Of a stretch of 12,335 nt of DNA, positions 1 through 9,218 are shown piece after piece (the first letter of the stretch is position 1; every line of letters starts with the position of its first letter). This DNA comes from Saksenaea vasiformis B4078 (Eukaryota; Mucoromycota; Mucoromycetes; Mucorales; Saksenaeaceae): assembly GCA_000697055.1 (NCBI GenBank), contig JNDT01001063.1:1-12335 (forward strand), given 5' to 3'. The translations under genes were made by a program, and so were the position numbers. The notes beneath the pieces are model-generated. The model was given only the letters and a program-made list of their open reading frames with translations, had not been told where the DNA came from and did no database searches.

Positions 1-1
1 T

Positions 2-327
2 GCCAATCCAAACCTAAACGTCCTTCAAGGTATTGTAGAAAACTACTTGCATATAGCTTCTAACACGTAATGCTGTTAATAGTGTCTACTTACTCACATG
101 TGACATCAACTGTTCCAGTTCAAAACACGGAAGATGGCACATTGGACTTCGCGTCACAGAAGACAGTCTTGGAACAGAGAATGCAAAACTTCCTGCAAGA
201 GTTCCAAAGCTGTGAAGGATGCTCGCCTGAAAAATTTCTGGAGATAAAGAAGTATTCTGATGCTATGGAGTATGCTTGGAGCAAAGAAGAAGTGTTTCCT
301 AATACGAATTTGTCAACCCAAAGATAA
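2..327 (+). CDS. 3' end of an unrecognised upstream protein gene (partial)
   Basis: This is the C-terminal part of a plus-strand gene that enters from the left edge. The final exon, read in the frame that ends at TAA 325-327, encodes an acidic, probably helical segment containing FLQEFQSCEGCSPEKFLEIK and ending NTNLSTQR. A probable intron at 30-118 (GTATTG..TTCCAG, with TACTCAC as a possible branch site) joins it in phase to an upstream stretch ANPNLNVLQ starting at base 2. The only other obvious donor, at 67, does not give a matching frame. AATAAA overlaps the stop at 327-332 and recurs at 365-370, which supports this being a gene end and not a small free-standing gene starting at the ATG at 70. 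I do not recognise the family. The exon join is inferred from splice signals and frame only. Confidence 0.5.
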
Positions 328-370
328 ATAAAGAGAAATGGTCACATTTCGATTTCAATGACCGAATAAA
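327..370 (+). terminator. Polyadenylation signals of the upstream gene
   Basis: AATAAA occurs at 327-332, overlapping the stop codon, and again at 365-370. These are canonical eukaryotic poly(A) signals at the expected place for the 3' end of the upstream plus-strand gene. Which one is used cannot be told from sequence. Confidence 0.5.
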
Positions 371-470
371 AGTTTGTGACACATGACATAAATCGCTTAA
401 ACACGGACCACCTGTCACAGCTCAAAAGAGAACAGCTTTGTTTCACTTGCTTTTGGACAGCTGATTCAGT
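371..470 (+). promoter_or_regulatory. Compact promoter and 5' UTR of the neurofibromin homologue
   Basis: Only about 100 bases separate the last poly(A) signal of the upstream gene from the ATG at 471, so the promoter and 5' UTR must be short or overlap the neighbour's 3' end. The stretch contains a CACCTG E-box-like site near 408, TGACACATGACA around 377, and a pyrimidine-rich patch (TTTGTTTCACTTGCTTTT) near 437-455 of the kind often found near fungal transcription starts. No clear TATA box is seen. Site assignments are inference. Confidence 0.3.
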
Positions 471-3400
471 ATGGCGATGGACACAAAACTGATCCTTAGC
501 CTGGTCAATCGCATTGCTGTTCGAGTAAGCCGATCTTTATAATCGACAAACTTTTTTCGGATTAACAACATTGCCCATTAGTTGCCCACTCATCCTGGTG
601 TCACGATGCAGCAACATTTAGACACTGATCAAGTACTACAACAAACGTAATGTCACGCCTTATCAAATAAGCTGCTCTATTGACATGTTCTTCCCTTTTT
701 GCTTTTCTTTTTATAGAGGTATATAAAATAATAGTGACAGCATGTTTTGCATAACACGACGCGACAATGCGATGAATTTCTTCTAGTGGCCGCTTTAATT
801 GAACTGTCAAAATACCGTTTGTCTGTGATTGTTAGTGCATTGACCTCGTTGATCGAGAATGTATGCCAGGTAGCGTAAGATATCACTTGAATTTCATTCT
901 TATGCAATTTTATGTTTTTCAGGTGCCCAATGGGTTTAATAATGACGACGATATTCCGCTGCATATTCTTCAATCTCAATTTCTGTTATTGCGCGTAATG
1001 GCAGCATGCATGGAGCACCATTGGCGATTTTGTCGTGAGAAGGAGAAGGCGAGTGGAACCGATCCTGAAAGCTCACCGCCAGATTACGGCACGTGGAAAT
1101 CGGACCCCACTTATGCAGCGCTTTTCGAGTGGAATGATCCGCCGCCACTGGATGACTTTCTTGCAAAACAACTCTTAACCTTAACGGCGCGATTTATGCA
1201 ACAGATGGTCACTATGGAGCGACGGGATCCCCAATTGGCAGCACATTATGCATCGAACGCTATCCGAACCGAATGCTATACTAATCTCGGCGGACCTGAT
1301 TCGGCATCAAGTTTAATGGTAGATATATACAAGGCCATCAGCCGTGCGGTGTTTTATCTTAGTGCCAGTAATTGGCCCACCGTCCTAAAACGGATTAAAT
1401 CATGGGCTGTGTACCTATCCACTACAGTGGAAGAAAATACAGAGATAGCAGAGGTGCGACTTCTAGAATGCTGCGCATTAAATGCCCGTCGACTCAGCGA
1501 TGTCTTAATGGAATTGGGAAGCACGTTTGCACAGCTAAAGAAATCTGCGCAATTGACTATGGGAACAATTCTGCGCCGCGCCATTTGGAATTGGATTGAG
1601 ACATACCCCTCCGAATTTATCAATCTGTACAAAACCAAAGGTCGTTTAGAAGGCAGTCCCGAACATCTATTCGATGTGTGCAACGCAATAGCAGATACCA
1701 CGCGAAAAAAAGCCATCTTATGGCCATTACAGATGATGCTGTTGCTCTTATGTCCCGATATACTGATTGCCATTGTACACGACACGCGCCCTACGAAGAA
1801 GGTGAAAAAGAAAAAGGAAATGGTCCCACTTACTTAATGTATATGTTTATAGTCTGCCTTTCTAAGCGCGCTTAAAAAATCCATTCAGGGAGGCCGGACG
1901 GTAGACATTGCGATTACCTGCTATGTTGATATCTGCAAAGCAGCGCCCTACATTCGGAAGGGTGGTACCCCGCAATTGCAATTATTCATGACAGATGTGG
2001 CCGAAGCGTTGGACGAGAAATTGCTGAACATTCAGCAGCCTATGGTACCTGATCCGGCCATGGTCAATATGGGCATTGTCATTGACTATGGTTATCTCAT
2101 TGTTGATTATTTGGCTGCCATGTTTCGAATCGACGTCTTCAGCACGCTAAAAAATCAATTCCTTCGTTGTATGAGTCCTAATGCGGCCATGATATTCAAG
2201 GTAGCGGTGATGAAGGCGTCGGTTGTGCTTGCATCCGAAGATATGCGTTTTCGATGGGTCCCCGATAAGACCACCTTGCATGGAATACTTTGTGATCGTG
2301 TACGCGGCCTTTTCCTGGAACAAGTCCTTCGCGACCCTGCCAAGTCAGACACAAGCAGTCAAAACTCCATCAGCAGTAGTAGTGTCACGAGCGGACGAAC
2401 AAAAAAGGCATTAACAACATCGATGTTAGCGGGTAATAAGAAGGAATGGCACCCACTTACAAACGAAAGCAGTCGTGAGCTCGTATTGAATATCCTGAGG
2501 TTGTATACGATCGATCCTTTGGGAGCTACGATGGGATGGAACGAGGACAGATTTGAACAGAACGCAGCAGTATTAAATGCCGTGGCATTATGCTTACGAG
2601 ACAGCCATCCATCAGTGCGCGAGTGTGCGGCATCATGTCTGCTGAAGCTTCACACCGCCGAAATTATTCCGACGTGGGGTCCTCCGGGAAGTATGATGCA
2701 GGCGTACTGGAAATCATCATCCCAGGTGATGTTTACAATCGCAAAGCAACTTCTAGATGACAAGGAAGAGATGCACGACTTGAAAAAGTTACTGCGCCTG
2801 TTGAATCAGCTGCTTGTTCAGAGAAACAATTTCTTGAATATGCAAAAGGATATCCATCTGCAAGCGGCGGATATCCGTGAAAGATTACAGGCCTCTATTG
2901 GGCTCGAGGTGGCCATTCTCGTACTTTTATGCTCGGCCGATTTGGATGTCTGTATAGCCGTATTAGATTGTCTTGAATGCGTATGCGATGAAGTCCGTCG
3001 TACACATTGCCATGACATGCCGAATGCACCGCTGACAATGGCACCCAATCTGGCGGTCTATGCTGAACTGGCTTCCAAGTCAGAAGCTGTTACTGGGCGC
3101 AAATCGTTGCAGAAGCGTATCCGACGGGCACTACGTAGAACGACACATTGTACTCCTGGTAATCTGGCTGCATGGGAGGAAGTCTGGAAACGGTGGAAGT
3201 ACACAACACCCTTGATGCTTCGGTCGACAGAGGACGAAGAAGCGGCGGAGCAAACCAAGAAATCAGCTTCAACTGCCGCAACGCTTTGGTCAGAGAAGTT
3301 GAAAAACAGTACACGCCAACCATCAGCACGACCAGAAGTGGTGAATAACGACACAGCGATGCGGTGGCTGAACTATGCAGGATTGCTCGTTTCGCTTGGA

Positions 3401-6400
3401 GGGGTTTGCCTCATGACGGAATCGTCTTCCCATTCTATGCCAGGCAAGGGACGCACGTCGACTGATACGCTGCACGTTGCCGCACCAAATGAATCAGTCG
3501 CTATGGTCGACCGTTGTCTCATGGAGATGGTTGATCTTTTGGTATGTGATAGTCCTATTCTTCGCGAATGGATTCGCGAAATCTTGGGCGCCGATTTATC
3601 GCCAGCGCTTTATCATATCATGTTCCGACATCTGCAAGATATGCTTTCTAGATGTTTCGGGACAAACAACGAGCCTATCTGTGAACCTCGTTACATGCTA
3701 TTTGTTGAGCAGGCTATCTCTGTTACTCGACTGGTTCTCGAGCGCATGGAGGACTCAGGTGGAAGTTTCTTTACTATCGATATTAGCGGTCTGATACAAC
3801 AGTTTGCGAAATACCTGAATAAACCGGAGAGCTCGGCAGCTTGCGTCAAGATCAAGATCAAAATGTGTCGTCTTTGTGAAGTTCTCATGGCATGCAAGGA
3901 GCGGGTTCCAATCGGAAAAGAATTCAGACTGCGCAACAAGCTGCTCGCGACCATTGTTGAATGGACAAGTGATTTTTCTTTGGTAAGCAAAGGTAAACAA
4001 CCTACAATATCTCACGCCGGTATAGCAAAATATCGGTCCAGATGAATCCATGAGAAGTGGAAAGCTCCAGCATGAACTCGATCTCGCATGTCTCAAGGCA
4101 ATCGTAGTCTTGCTGCATCAGCTGCCATTGCAGCCTTCTGATATGGCTTATGAAGCCGACATTATTCAAGTAAAGAGCAGGCTCTTTTACAAGTATTTTA
4201 CCTTCTTCTTGAAACTATTAAATCGATGCCGTGTAGCAGAGGTAAATAGAACGAATGTTATAAGAGAAGCAAGCTCATCATACTCCTTTTTTTCTAAAAA
4301 ACAAAAAAACAGACATCAATACAGCGCATGGATCAACATTACGAGAGTAACAAAGTGGTAAGCAAGTTAAAATTCGAAAACACACCGATTCATCTTGTTG
4401 TTTGCAGGAACGTGAATTCAGTTCCTTGAAAAACTACGCAATTCTTGCTCTATCCAATTTACTAAGTGCAAACGTTGACGTTGGCATGAAGTACTCGTTT
4501 TCCATGGGATATCATGAAGATCCAATCACAAGAGCAGCGTTCACACAGGTTATGACAAACATACTGAATCAGGGAACCGAGTTTGAAACATTGGCAGAGA
4601 CAGTCATGACAGATCGTTACGAGAAACTGGTTGATGCAAGTACCTTTCTTTAAGTAAAGTGTGGTTGCTAACATAGCCATGGATAGATGCTTGTGGGACC
4701 CGAACTGGATATTATGCTCGCACTTTGCGATGCATGTCCTGTTTCGCAGATGGACAATGTTGCACATGTGCTTCTTGCATGTTTTGGATCGCGTAAACAG
4801 ACCATGACTCTTTTGAAAGCTGTCATTGAACGAGAGGTTCAGAGCACTGAGTGTGAAAGTGAACTGTTTAGACGCACCAGTATCGCAACACGACTGTTAT
4901 CACTGTTTGTCAAGCGTTACGGAGAGAAGTATTTACGATCTGTGCTTCAGCCGGTGCTGAGAGCGCTTTTGGAAAAGCCGGTAGAAGATATGGCATTTGA
5001 ACTCGATCCTTCCAAGATTGAAGATGCTGAGGCGGTGAAAAGAAACAAGCAAAATGTGATTGATGCGACAGAAATGTTCATCAATGCCATTTGCGCTTCA
5101 ACCAATGAAGCGCCCAAGTAAGCATTCTATTCTCTAGTAGGGGGGAGCTGAACATGAGTGGTGTAGATATTTTCGCGAGATATGTCACTGCATTTCAACG
5201 ACAGTGCAGGCACGGTTCCCTGAGGCTAGATATGCGGCTGTGGGATCTTTTGTTTTTCTGCGATTTTTTTGCCCGGCTATTGTTTCACCTGAATCCGAGG
5301 GATTGATCCCTGCAGGCTCCTCTGTCACGCGCGAAATGCGGCGTGGGTTTCTGATAGCGACCAAAGTGATCCAGAACCTGGCAAACAACGTGCTGTTTGG
5401 TGCCAAGGAAACGTACATGATCATGCTTAATGATTTTTTGACAAGCAATATCTACCGGGTTACCAGTTTTCTGCGGGAGATAGCTAATCCATCGTCAGCG
5501 GAGGGTGAAAGCGAGGATGAGCTGGGGCCAACGCCAGCGATGGGTGATCCAGAATACATGCTGCTGCATCGTGTACTAGCAAACAATATCGAGGGCATGA
5601 GTCAGGTTTTAGTCAAACGCCGCATTATCTCGGGTCATGATATGGCGCACCGGCAGCAAGCGTTTGATCGATTTGCCAACTTTGTTGCTCAACTTGGACG
5701 ACCGGTAGATACACCACAAATGGAGTCGGATGGCGGGTTCCCGACCTGTCCCTCTGCAGCGGCAAACCAACTTTATGTAGAGTTCATGTGCCGCAATGCC
5801 GGGCGTAACATAGAGTCGATCGTATGCAAGAACATCATTTACGAAGGACCTGCTTCCAAAGCGGGCAGACCCGTACTCTATTTCATTACTCGTCACGTCC
5901 ATGCAGATAGTATTGATTTTGAACTCTTGATCTATTGCATCCTACTGGTACAGCAGCTGGGGAACAGACAAGGTGTCTAATATATATATATATATATATT
6001 TGCTGTAGGCTTTGGACCGGGTGGCCAGTAAATCATTCGACCTTGTGTGTGACATGACACAGTTCGGTATAGATAATGAAATACCCAACAAGTGGATCAA
6101 TCAGTTGCTGCAACTGATGCCACCGGATGCAAGCCAGAATCTAGGCACTATTTTAGTATACAATCCCAACTCGTACCTGCGAAAGTTTATTCTACGGATG
6201 TCTCACCCCATAAGCCGGAAGATTAGCAAACGCATCACATGTGCAGTGACTCTAGGCGAAGTCTATAACTACATCGCACCAGCGGAGCTACGGCTGCCAA
6301 AATCCACAGGCAAGAATCTGCTCACCAGAAAGTAACATAGCTTATCCTTCTGTTTAGTTGATCTGGATACTGAAAATAGTGTTGTATTCTATCCCGTCCA

Positions 6401-9119
6401 GCGTTTACTGCATTACAAAGACCAAGTGCCCGTCACTGTCAAAATCGGCCCCGAGCATGTGCAAGTGATGACAGCACGGAAACAGGACTTTTTGTGTGGA
6501 AACGCAGTAACAAATGATGTGTTCCATATTTCCGAAATCGAGGATATTTCAGGTCGATCGAAGGAGGATGAAGTCATTTTCAAGGTGACAAAGGGCAAGT
6601 TGCAAGTGGCTTTTTCCTTACCTAAGTGGGACGCAATGATTCATGTAAGTAAATAGGATCTAACCATGAAAAGTCTAAAAAAGTTCCTAGGCGCTGGAAC
6701 GTAGCAAGCGTCGGCACGAGATGGCGCAACCTACCAATGTGTCTGAGCGCACCATTGGTCCCAGCGATGTGCCCGGCAGATTACTGAATATGGCTCTACT
6801 GAATATTGGTAGCGAAGATCCTAATTTACGACTCGCAGCGTACAAACTTCTGTATTCACTGAGTATGACATTTAAGTTTGAGGTGCGGAACCAGTTACTG
6901 GATACGAAAGGTATGTTACAGCGATTGAGGTGTCTTGCCTTCCGATACTTACACAAGAGGAACTTTGAAGATCTCTGTCTCCCCGCCAACAGCACCGATT
7001 TTGTCCTTGACATCAGTGAAAAGCTCGCAGCTGGAGAACCGTCTTTGACCCTGGAATTCCTGAGCGAATGTGTCGTTGGTTTTGGCAAGTCAAATAGGCA
7101 TTTGCGTTACCTATGCCTTGGTTACATGGCTCCGTGGCTGCCCAATCTTTCCCGTTTCTGCCATGATTCTGACGAAAGTGCGGATAAGACGAAGCATGTA
7201 CTGCGATTGTTGATTGATCTGACCACAAGAACAACGGATGTAAGTTGGTTACTGGGAAGAAGAAAGAGACAACGGATTAAATGTGGCGGATAATAGATGT
7301 ACAAATTGATCCAGACAAAGATTTGGGGCATCATTGGCAAAGTGGATGGCATCCTTGACCTTGTGATCGAGACGTTTATCGAGGTTTCCGTTGAACATGG
7401 CGTAGGAACGCCACAGGCGGAAGCAATTGCGGATACCATCGTTACTCTTTCCAACGCGACCGTACGTTCCAAGCTGATTCGGCGATTACGCCAGGTTCTG
7501 CATCATACTGCGTTTTCACCCACACGTTGCTTATCGATTCATACATCCTGGCCCGAAATTGCCGTGTTGATACGATTCGTTCTCATGTTTTCATTCAACA
7601 GTCATGGGCCAATCCGAAGCTGTGTGCCTGAAATATTTCATGTGGTTGTTCTTGTTGCTGGTATAGGACCAACCTTAGTGCGTGCTTCTGTGCATGGTAT
7701 AGTCGTCAATATAATCCAGTCCTTGTGTACTGCTATGCCACTCGACGAATCCAATATCAAGAAATTACAGTTTCTGCTGACCGAATTGTCTGGCTCCAAG
7801 TACCGCTTATTGTTTGGGTTGTCTAACCCGCACGCCAATGCGTTTACCATTACACAAGAAACAATGACAGATGACCGCGAACCAATGCAGTTGACCTCTG
7901 TGGAAGCGGTTGTCCACTGTTTACTAGAAGTGCTTCAATATGGTGCTCCCTCTACAGGTAAAGAAAAATAGAATAACGCTAATCTCGTTGCTTATTTATC
8001 TATTTTTCAGATATCGCGAATGCGTGGAAAACACGATGGATGAGTTTAGTAGCAAGTACGGTGTTTCAGTTTAACCCAGCTGTACAGCCACGTGTTTTTG
8101 TGGTCCTTGGACTCCTAGGAGATCAGGAAATCGATGACGATCTTCTCTATCAGATTCTTGTGGCATTACGTGGTGCATTGGTCATTTACAACGATACGGA
8201 TTCCACCTTAATTACGTCGATCATCATGTGCCTTCGCAACATTGTTCGCAGCTTGCCCAGTCAGTCTCGATATATTCTGCAGATGTTCTGGGTAGGTGTG
8301 GCATTGGTAGAGCAAAACAGTAGCGCGACATTTGCGGTGGCAGTCGAGTTCTTGCAGGCTATTCTACGTGTATTGGACGCCAACGACTTCTTTGTGGCTG
8401 ACACAGCAGCAGATGTACTGCTTGCTGCTCGAGAACCCTTGGGCATGGAAGATCTGGATCGTGTATGTGGTATCAATTTCCAAACCGACTTTTCGTTTGC
8501 GATGGCTTGTCTGCTGATGAAGGGTCTGCAGCTCAATGGCGCCAAAGACCTGATTTATCAGACATTGACAACTTTGCTGTCAATAGAGAGCAAACACCAT
8601 TCTGCACAGACAATGGGCTACGTAGCTGGTCTTCTGCCAATGACCAAAAAGGGCGAAACGCTCCATGAATGGGTTGGTACTTGTTTGGACAGCAACCTCT
8701 TTGATATGTACGACGTTCCGGATGACACCGATCAGGCACTGTTGATCGTATCATTCCTTGTGACACAGTTGAATCTCGCTGAGTACGAGTCAGAACGATC
8801 ATTTATCTATAGTTTGCTATCCGAAGCAGCAGTGACGATGCCACAAACCTTTTCCTTGGTGTACGACACGCTATTGCCAAAGATAAATCAGATTGTGGTC
8901 AACTGCAGCCAACAACCGCTGTTTGAATCTGTCAAGAGCATCCTTGTCACAGCATGTTCCAATGAGGCATTTTCGGACACGAAAAAGCAAAAGCAGAAAG
9001 TGTTGTTAGAAGAGCTGGGATTTAGCGTGTTGACGGATTCCACTTTTGGTGCGGCCTCCACGGACACTCTTAAAAATGCGAAATTGGCTAGTGAAGTGAT
9101 AGCTAGAGTCATTCAATGA
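471..9119 (+). CDS. NF1: Neurofibromin-type Ras GTPase-activating protein (NF1/IRA family), complete, multi-exon
   Basis: Ras-inactivating GAP of about 2,606-2,616 residues; human neurofibromin is about 2,800. Preferred exons: 471-524, 582-646, 717-718 (candidate microexon), 787-869, 923-1801, 1853-3982, 4026-4241, 4313-4357, 4408-4635, 4687-5117, 5167-5947, 6009-6309, 6358-6644, 6691-7239, 7297-7957, 8011-9119. Alternative near the N-terminus: 582-632 joined to 741-869. All phases agree and the total is a multiple of three. The protein follows neurofibromin from end to end: SKYRLSVIVSALTSLIENV near the N-terminus, RKKAILWPLQ before residue 365, the GAP core with LFRRTS and FLRFFCPAIVSP, a Sec14-PH module, then DVPGRLLNMALLNIG and QFNPAVQPRVFVV in the C-terminal helical half. 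Start is ATG 471 (a second in-frame ATG lies at 477), followed by GTAAGC at 525. Expected to act on Ras at membranes. Unlike the human protein it has almost no tail after the last helical repeats. Family assignment is by recognition, without a search; the orthologue could be named IRA in fungi. Confidence 0.93.
647..786 (+). other. Two introns flanking a candidate 2-nt microexon (717-718)
   Basis: Preferred model: intron 647-716 (AAC|GTAATG, TTGAC branch-like site at 680-684, long pyrimidine tract, TTTATAG), a 2-nt exon AG at 717-718, then intron 719-786 (GTATAT..TTCTTCTAG). The joined codons read on into AALIELSKYRLSV, which matches the neurofibromin N-terminus with about the right spacing. 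Splicing 646 directly to 787 would break the frame, and reading through from 717 meets stops in every phase. The competing model, a single intron 633-740 (GTACTA..GTGACAG, 108 nt), keeps the frame but has poorer splice signals and adds about ten residues. Confidence 0.45.
923..3982 (+). other. N-terminal helical half of the neurofibromin homologue
   Basis: Two long exons (923-1801 and 1853-3982) encode roughly residues 69-1071, the region before the GAP domain. They correspond to the HEAT/ARM-like N-terminal half of neurofibromin, including the part aligned with the human cysteine/serine-rich region. Recognisable stretches are LFDVCNAIADTTRKKAILWP at the end of the first exon, FLSALKKSIQGGR at the start of the second, QKRIRRALRRTTHCTPGNL near 3109-3165, and LSPALYHIMFRHLQDMLSR near 3595-3651. 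The intron between them is 1802-1852 (GTGAAA..TTATAG, 51 nt). A serine-rich low-complexity patch at about 2345-2400 has no counterpart that I recall in the human protein. The domain is probably a structural scaffold for dimerisation; that is family knowledge. Confidence 0.8.
4510..5705 (+). other. RasGAP catalytic domain
   Basis: The GTPase-activating domain is spread over three exons (4408-4635, 4687-5117, 5167-5947). It opens with LNQGTEFETLAETVMTDRYE, very close to the human ILQQGTEFDTLAETVLADRFE. The arginine finger is the first Arg of LFRRTSIATRLL (codon 4870-4872, residue about 1296 or 1306 by exon model), equal in position to human R1276. The FLR signature (codons 5255-5263) lies in VFLRFFCPAIVSPESEG, and LIATKVIQNLANNVLFGAKE follows, matching the conserved helix of the family. 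All catalytic landmarks are intact, so GAP activity on Ras is expected. The domain ends around the HRQQAFDRFANFVAQLGRP segment. Confidence 0.92.
4636..4686 (+). other. GC-AG intron inside the RasGAP-coding region
   Basis: The exon ends DRYEKLVD at GAT (4633-4635) and is followed by GCAAGT, the usual donor of GC-AG introns. A GCTAAC branch-like site (4667-4672) and GATAG acceptor (ends 4686) follow. This 51-nt intron joins in phase 0 to MLVGPELDIMLALCD, matching the human ERLVELVTMMGDQGELPIAMALAN region. The nearby GT donor at 4640 leaves one base and matches neither acceptor (4676 or 4686) in frame. Confidence 0.75.
5980..5999. repeat. (AT)10 microsatellite inside an intron
   Basis: Twenty alternating A/T bases lie in the middle of the 61-nt intron 5948-6008 (GTACAG..CTGTAG), between the GAP and Sec14 coding parts. 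The repeat makes up a third of the intron and sits just before the acceptor, so length changes there would alter the branch-to-acceptor region. Confidence 0.9.
6310..6357 (+). other. Second GC-AG intron, within the Sec14-PH region
   Basis: The exon reads LPKSTG up to ACAG (6306-6309), followed by GCAAGA. The acceptor TGTTTAG ends at 6357. The 48-nt intron joins with phase 1 to VDLDTENSVVFYPV. The only GT donor close by (6332, GTAACA) would make a 26-nt intron and the wrong frame, so GC-AG is the only arrangement I found that keeps the reading frame. Confidence 0.7.
6721..9116 (+). other. C-terminal helical-repeat half of the neurofibromin homologue
   Basis: Three exons (6691-7239, 7297-7957, 8011-9119) encode about 770 residues that follow the C-terminal HEAT-like half of neurofibromin. 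Landmarks are DVPGRLLNMALLNIGSEDP, LEFLSECVVGFGKSNRHLRY, QTKIWGIIGKVDGILDLVIE, LVRASVHGIVVNIIQSLCT and FQFNPAVQPRVFVVLGLLG. Introns are 6645-6690 (GTAAGT..CCTAG), 7240-7296 (GTAAGT..AATAG) and 7958-8010 (GTAAAG..TTTCAG). The protein stops soon after LLEELGFSVLTDSTFG, so the long tail with the nuclear-localisation segment of human neurofibromin is absent. Confidence 0.85.
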
Positions 9120-9218
9120 TCGCTTTTTTTTTTTTTGTAAATACGGCATTTGTTTTGTAATCATTATTGCAATAGAAAAGAAATTGTATTCAAAGAGGAT
9201 AAAGGGGGAAGATGGGTA
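9120..9218. other. Short convergent 3' region shared by two genes
   Basis: Only 99 bases separate the stop codons of the neurofibromin homologue (9117-9119, plus strand) and the coiled-coil gene (9219-9221, minus strand). It holds a T13 run at 9124-9136 and AT-rich sequence. No canonical AATAAA is seen on either strand, so the 3' UTRs probably overlap or use variant poly(A) signals. Confidence 0.6.

Larger units (their letters stand above)
5738..6715 (+). other. Sec14-PH-like lipid-binding module
   Basis: Directly after the GAP domain the protein continues with YVEFMCRNAGRNIESI, IIYEGPASKAGRPVLYFI and FDLVCDMTQFG. These align with the Sec14 homology part of human neurofibromin ([31 protein letters not shown]) at the same spacing across the intron at 5948-6008. 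The following exon (6358-6644) gives VPVTVKIGPEHVQVMTAR and VFHISEIEDISG, matching the PH-like part. This module binds glycerophospholipids in the human protein and may help membrane targeting here. It includes the second apparent GC-AG intron (6310-6357). Confidence 0.85.

Noticed and set aside
70..327. A stand-alone 85-residue gene starting at the ATG at 70
   Set aside because: The first codons lie inside a probable intron ending at 118, and the open frame joins in phase to coding-like sequence at the left edge.
1354..1785. Minus-strand open frame of 143 codons opposite the neurofibromin exon
   Set aside because: It is the antisense shadow of a strongly conserved exon and has no recognisable domain.
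6332..6357. A 26-nt GT-AG intron (GTAACA..TTTAG)
   Set aside because: It is too short for known fungal introns and gives the wrong frame; the GC donor at 6310 fits.
863..9119. Many separate plus-strand genes, or a gene broken by a dozen frameshifts
   Set aside because: Every frame change coincides with a 43-74 nt GT/GC..AG intron in matching phase, and the pieces follow neurofibromin in order, so it is one spliced gene.
9124..9136. T13 run as a bacterial-type terminator
   Set aside because: There is no hairpin before it and the context is a eukaryotic 3' UTR; it is treated as low-complexity sequence.
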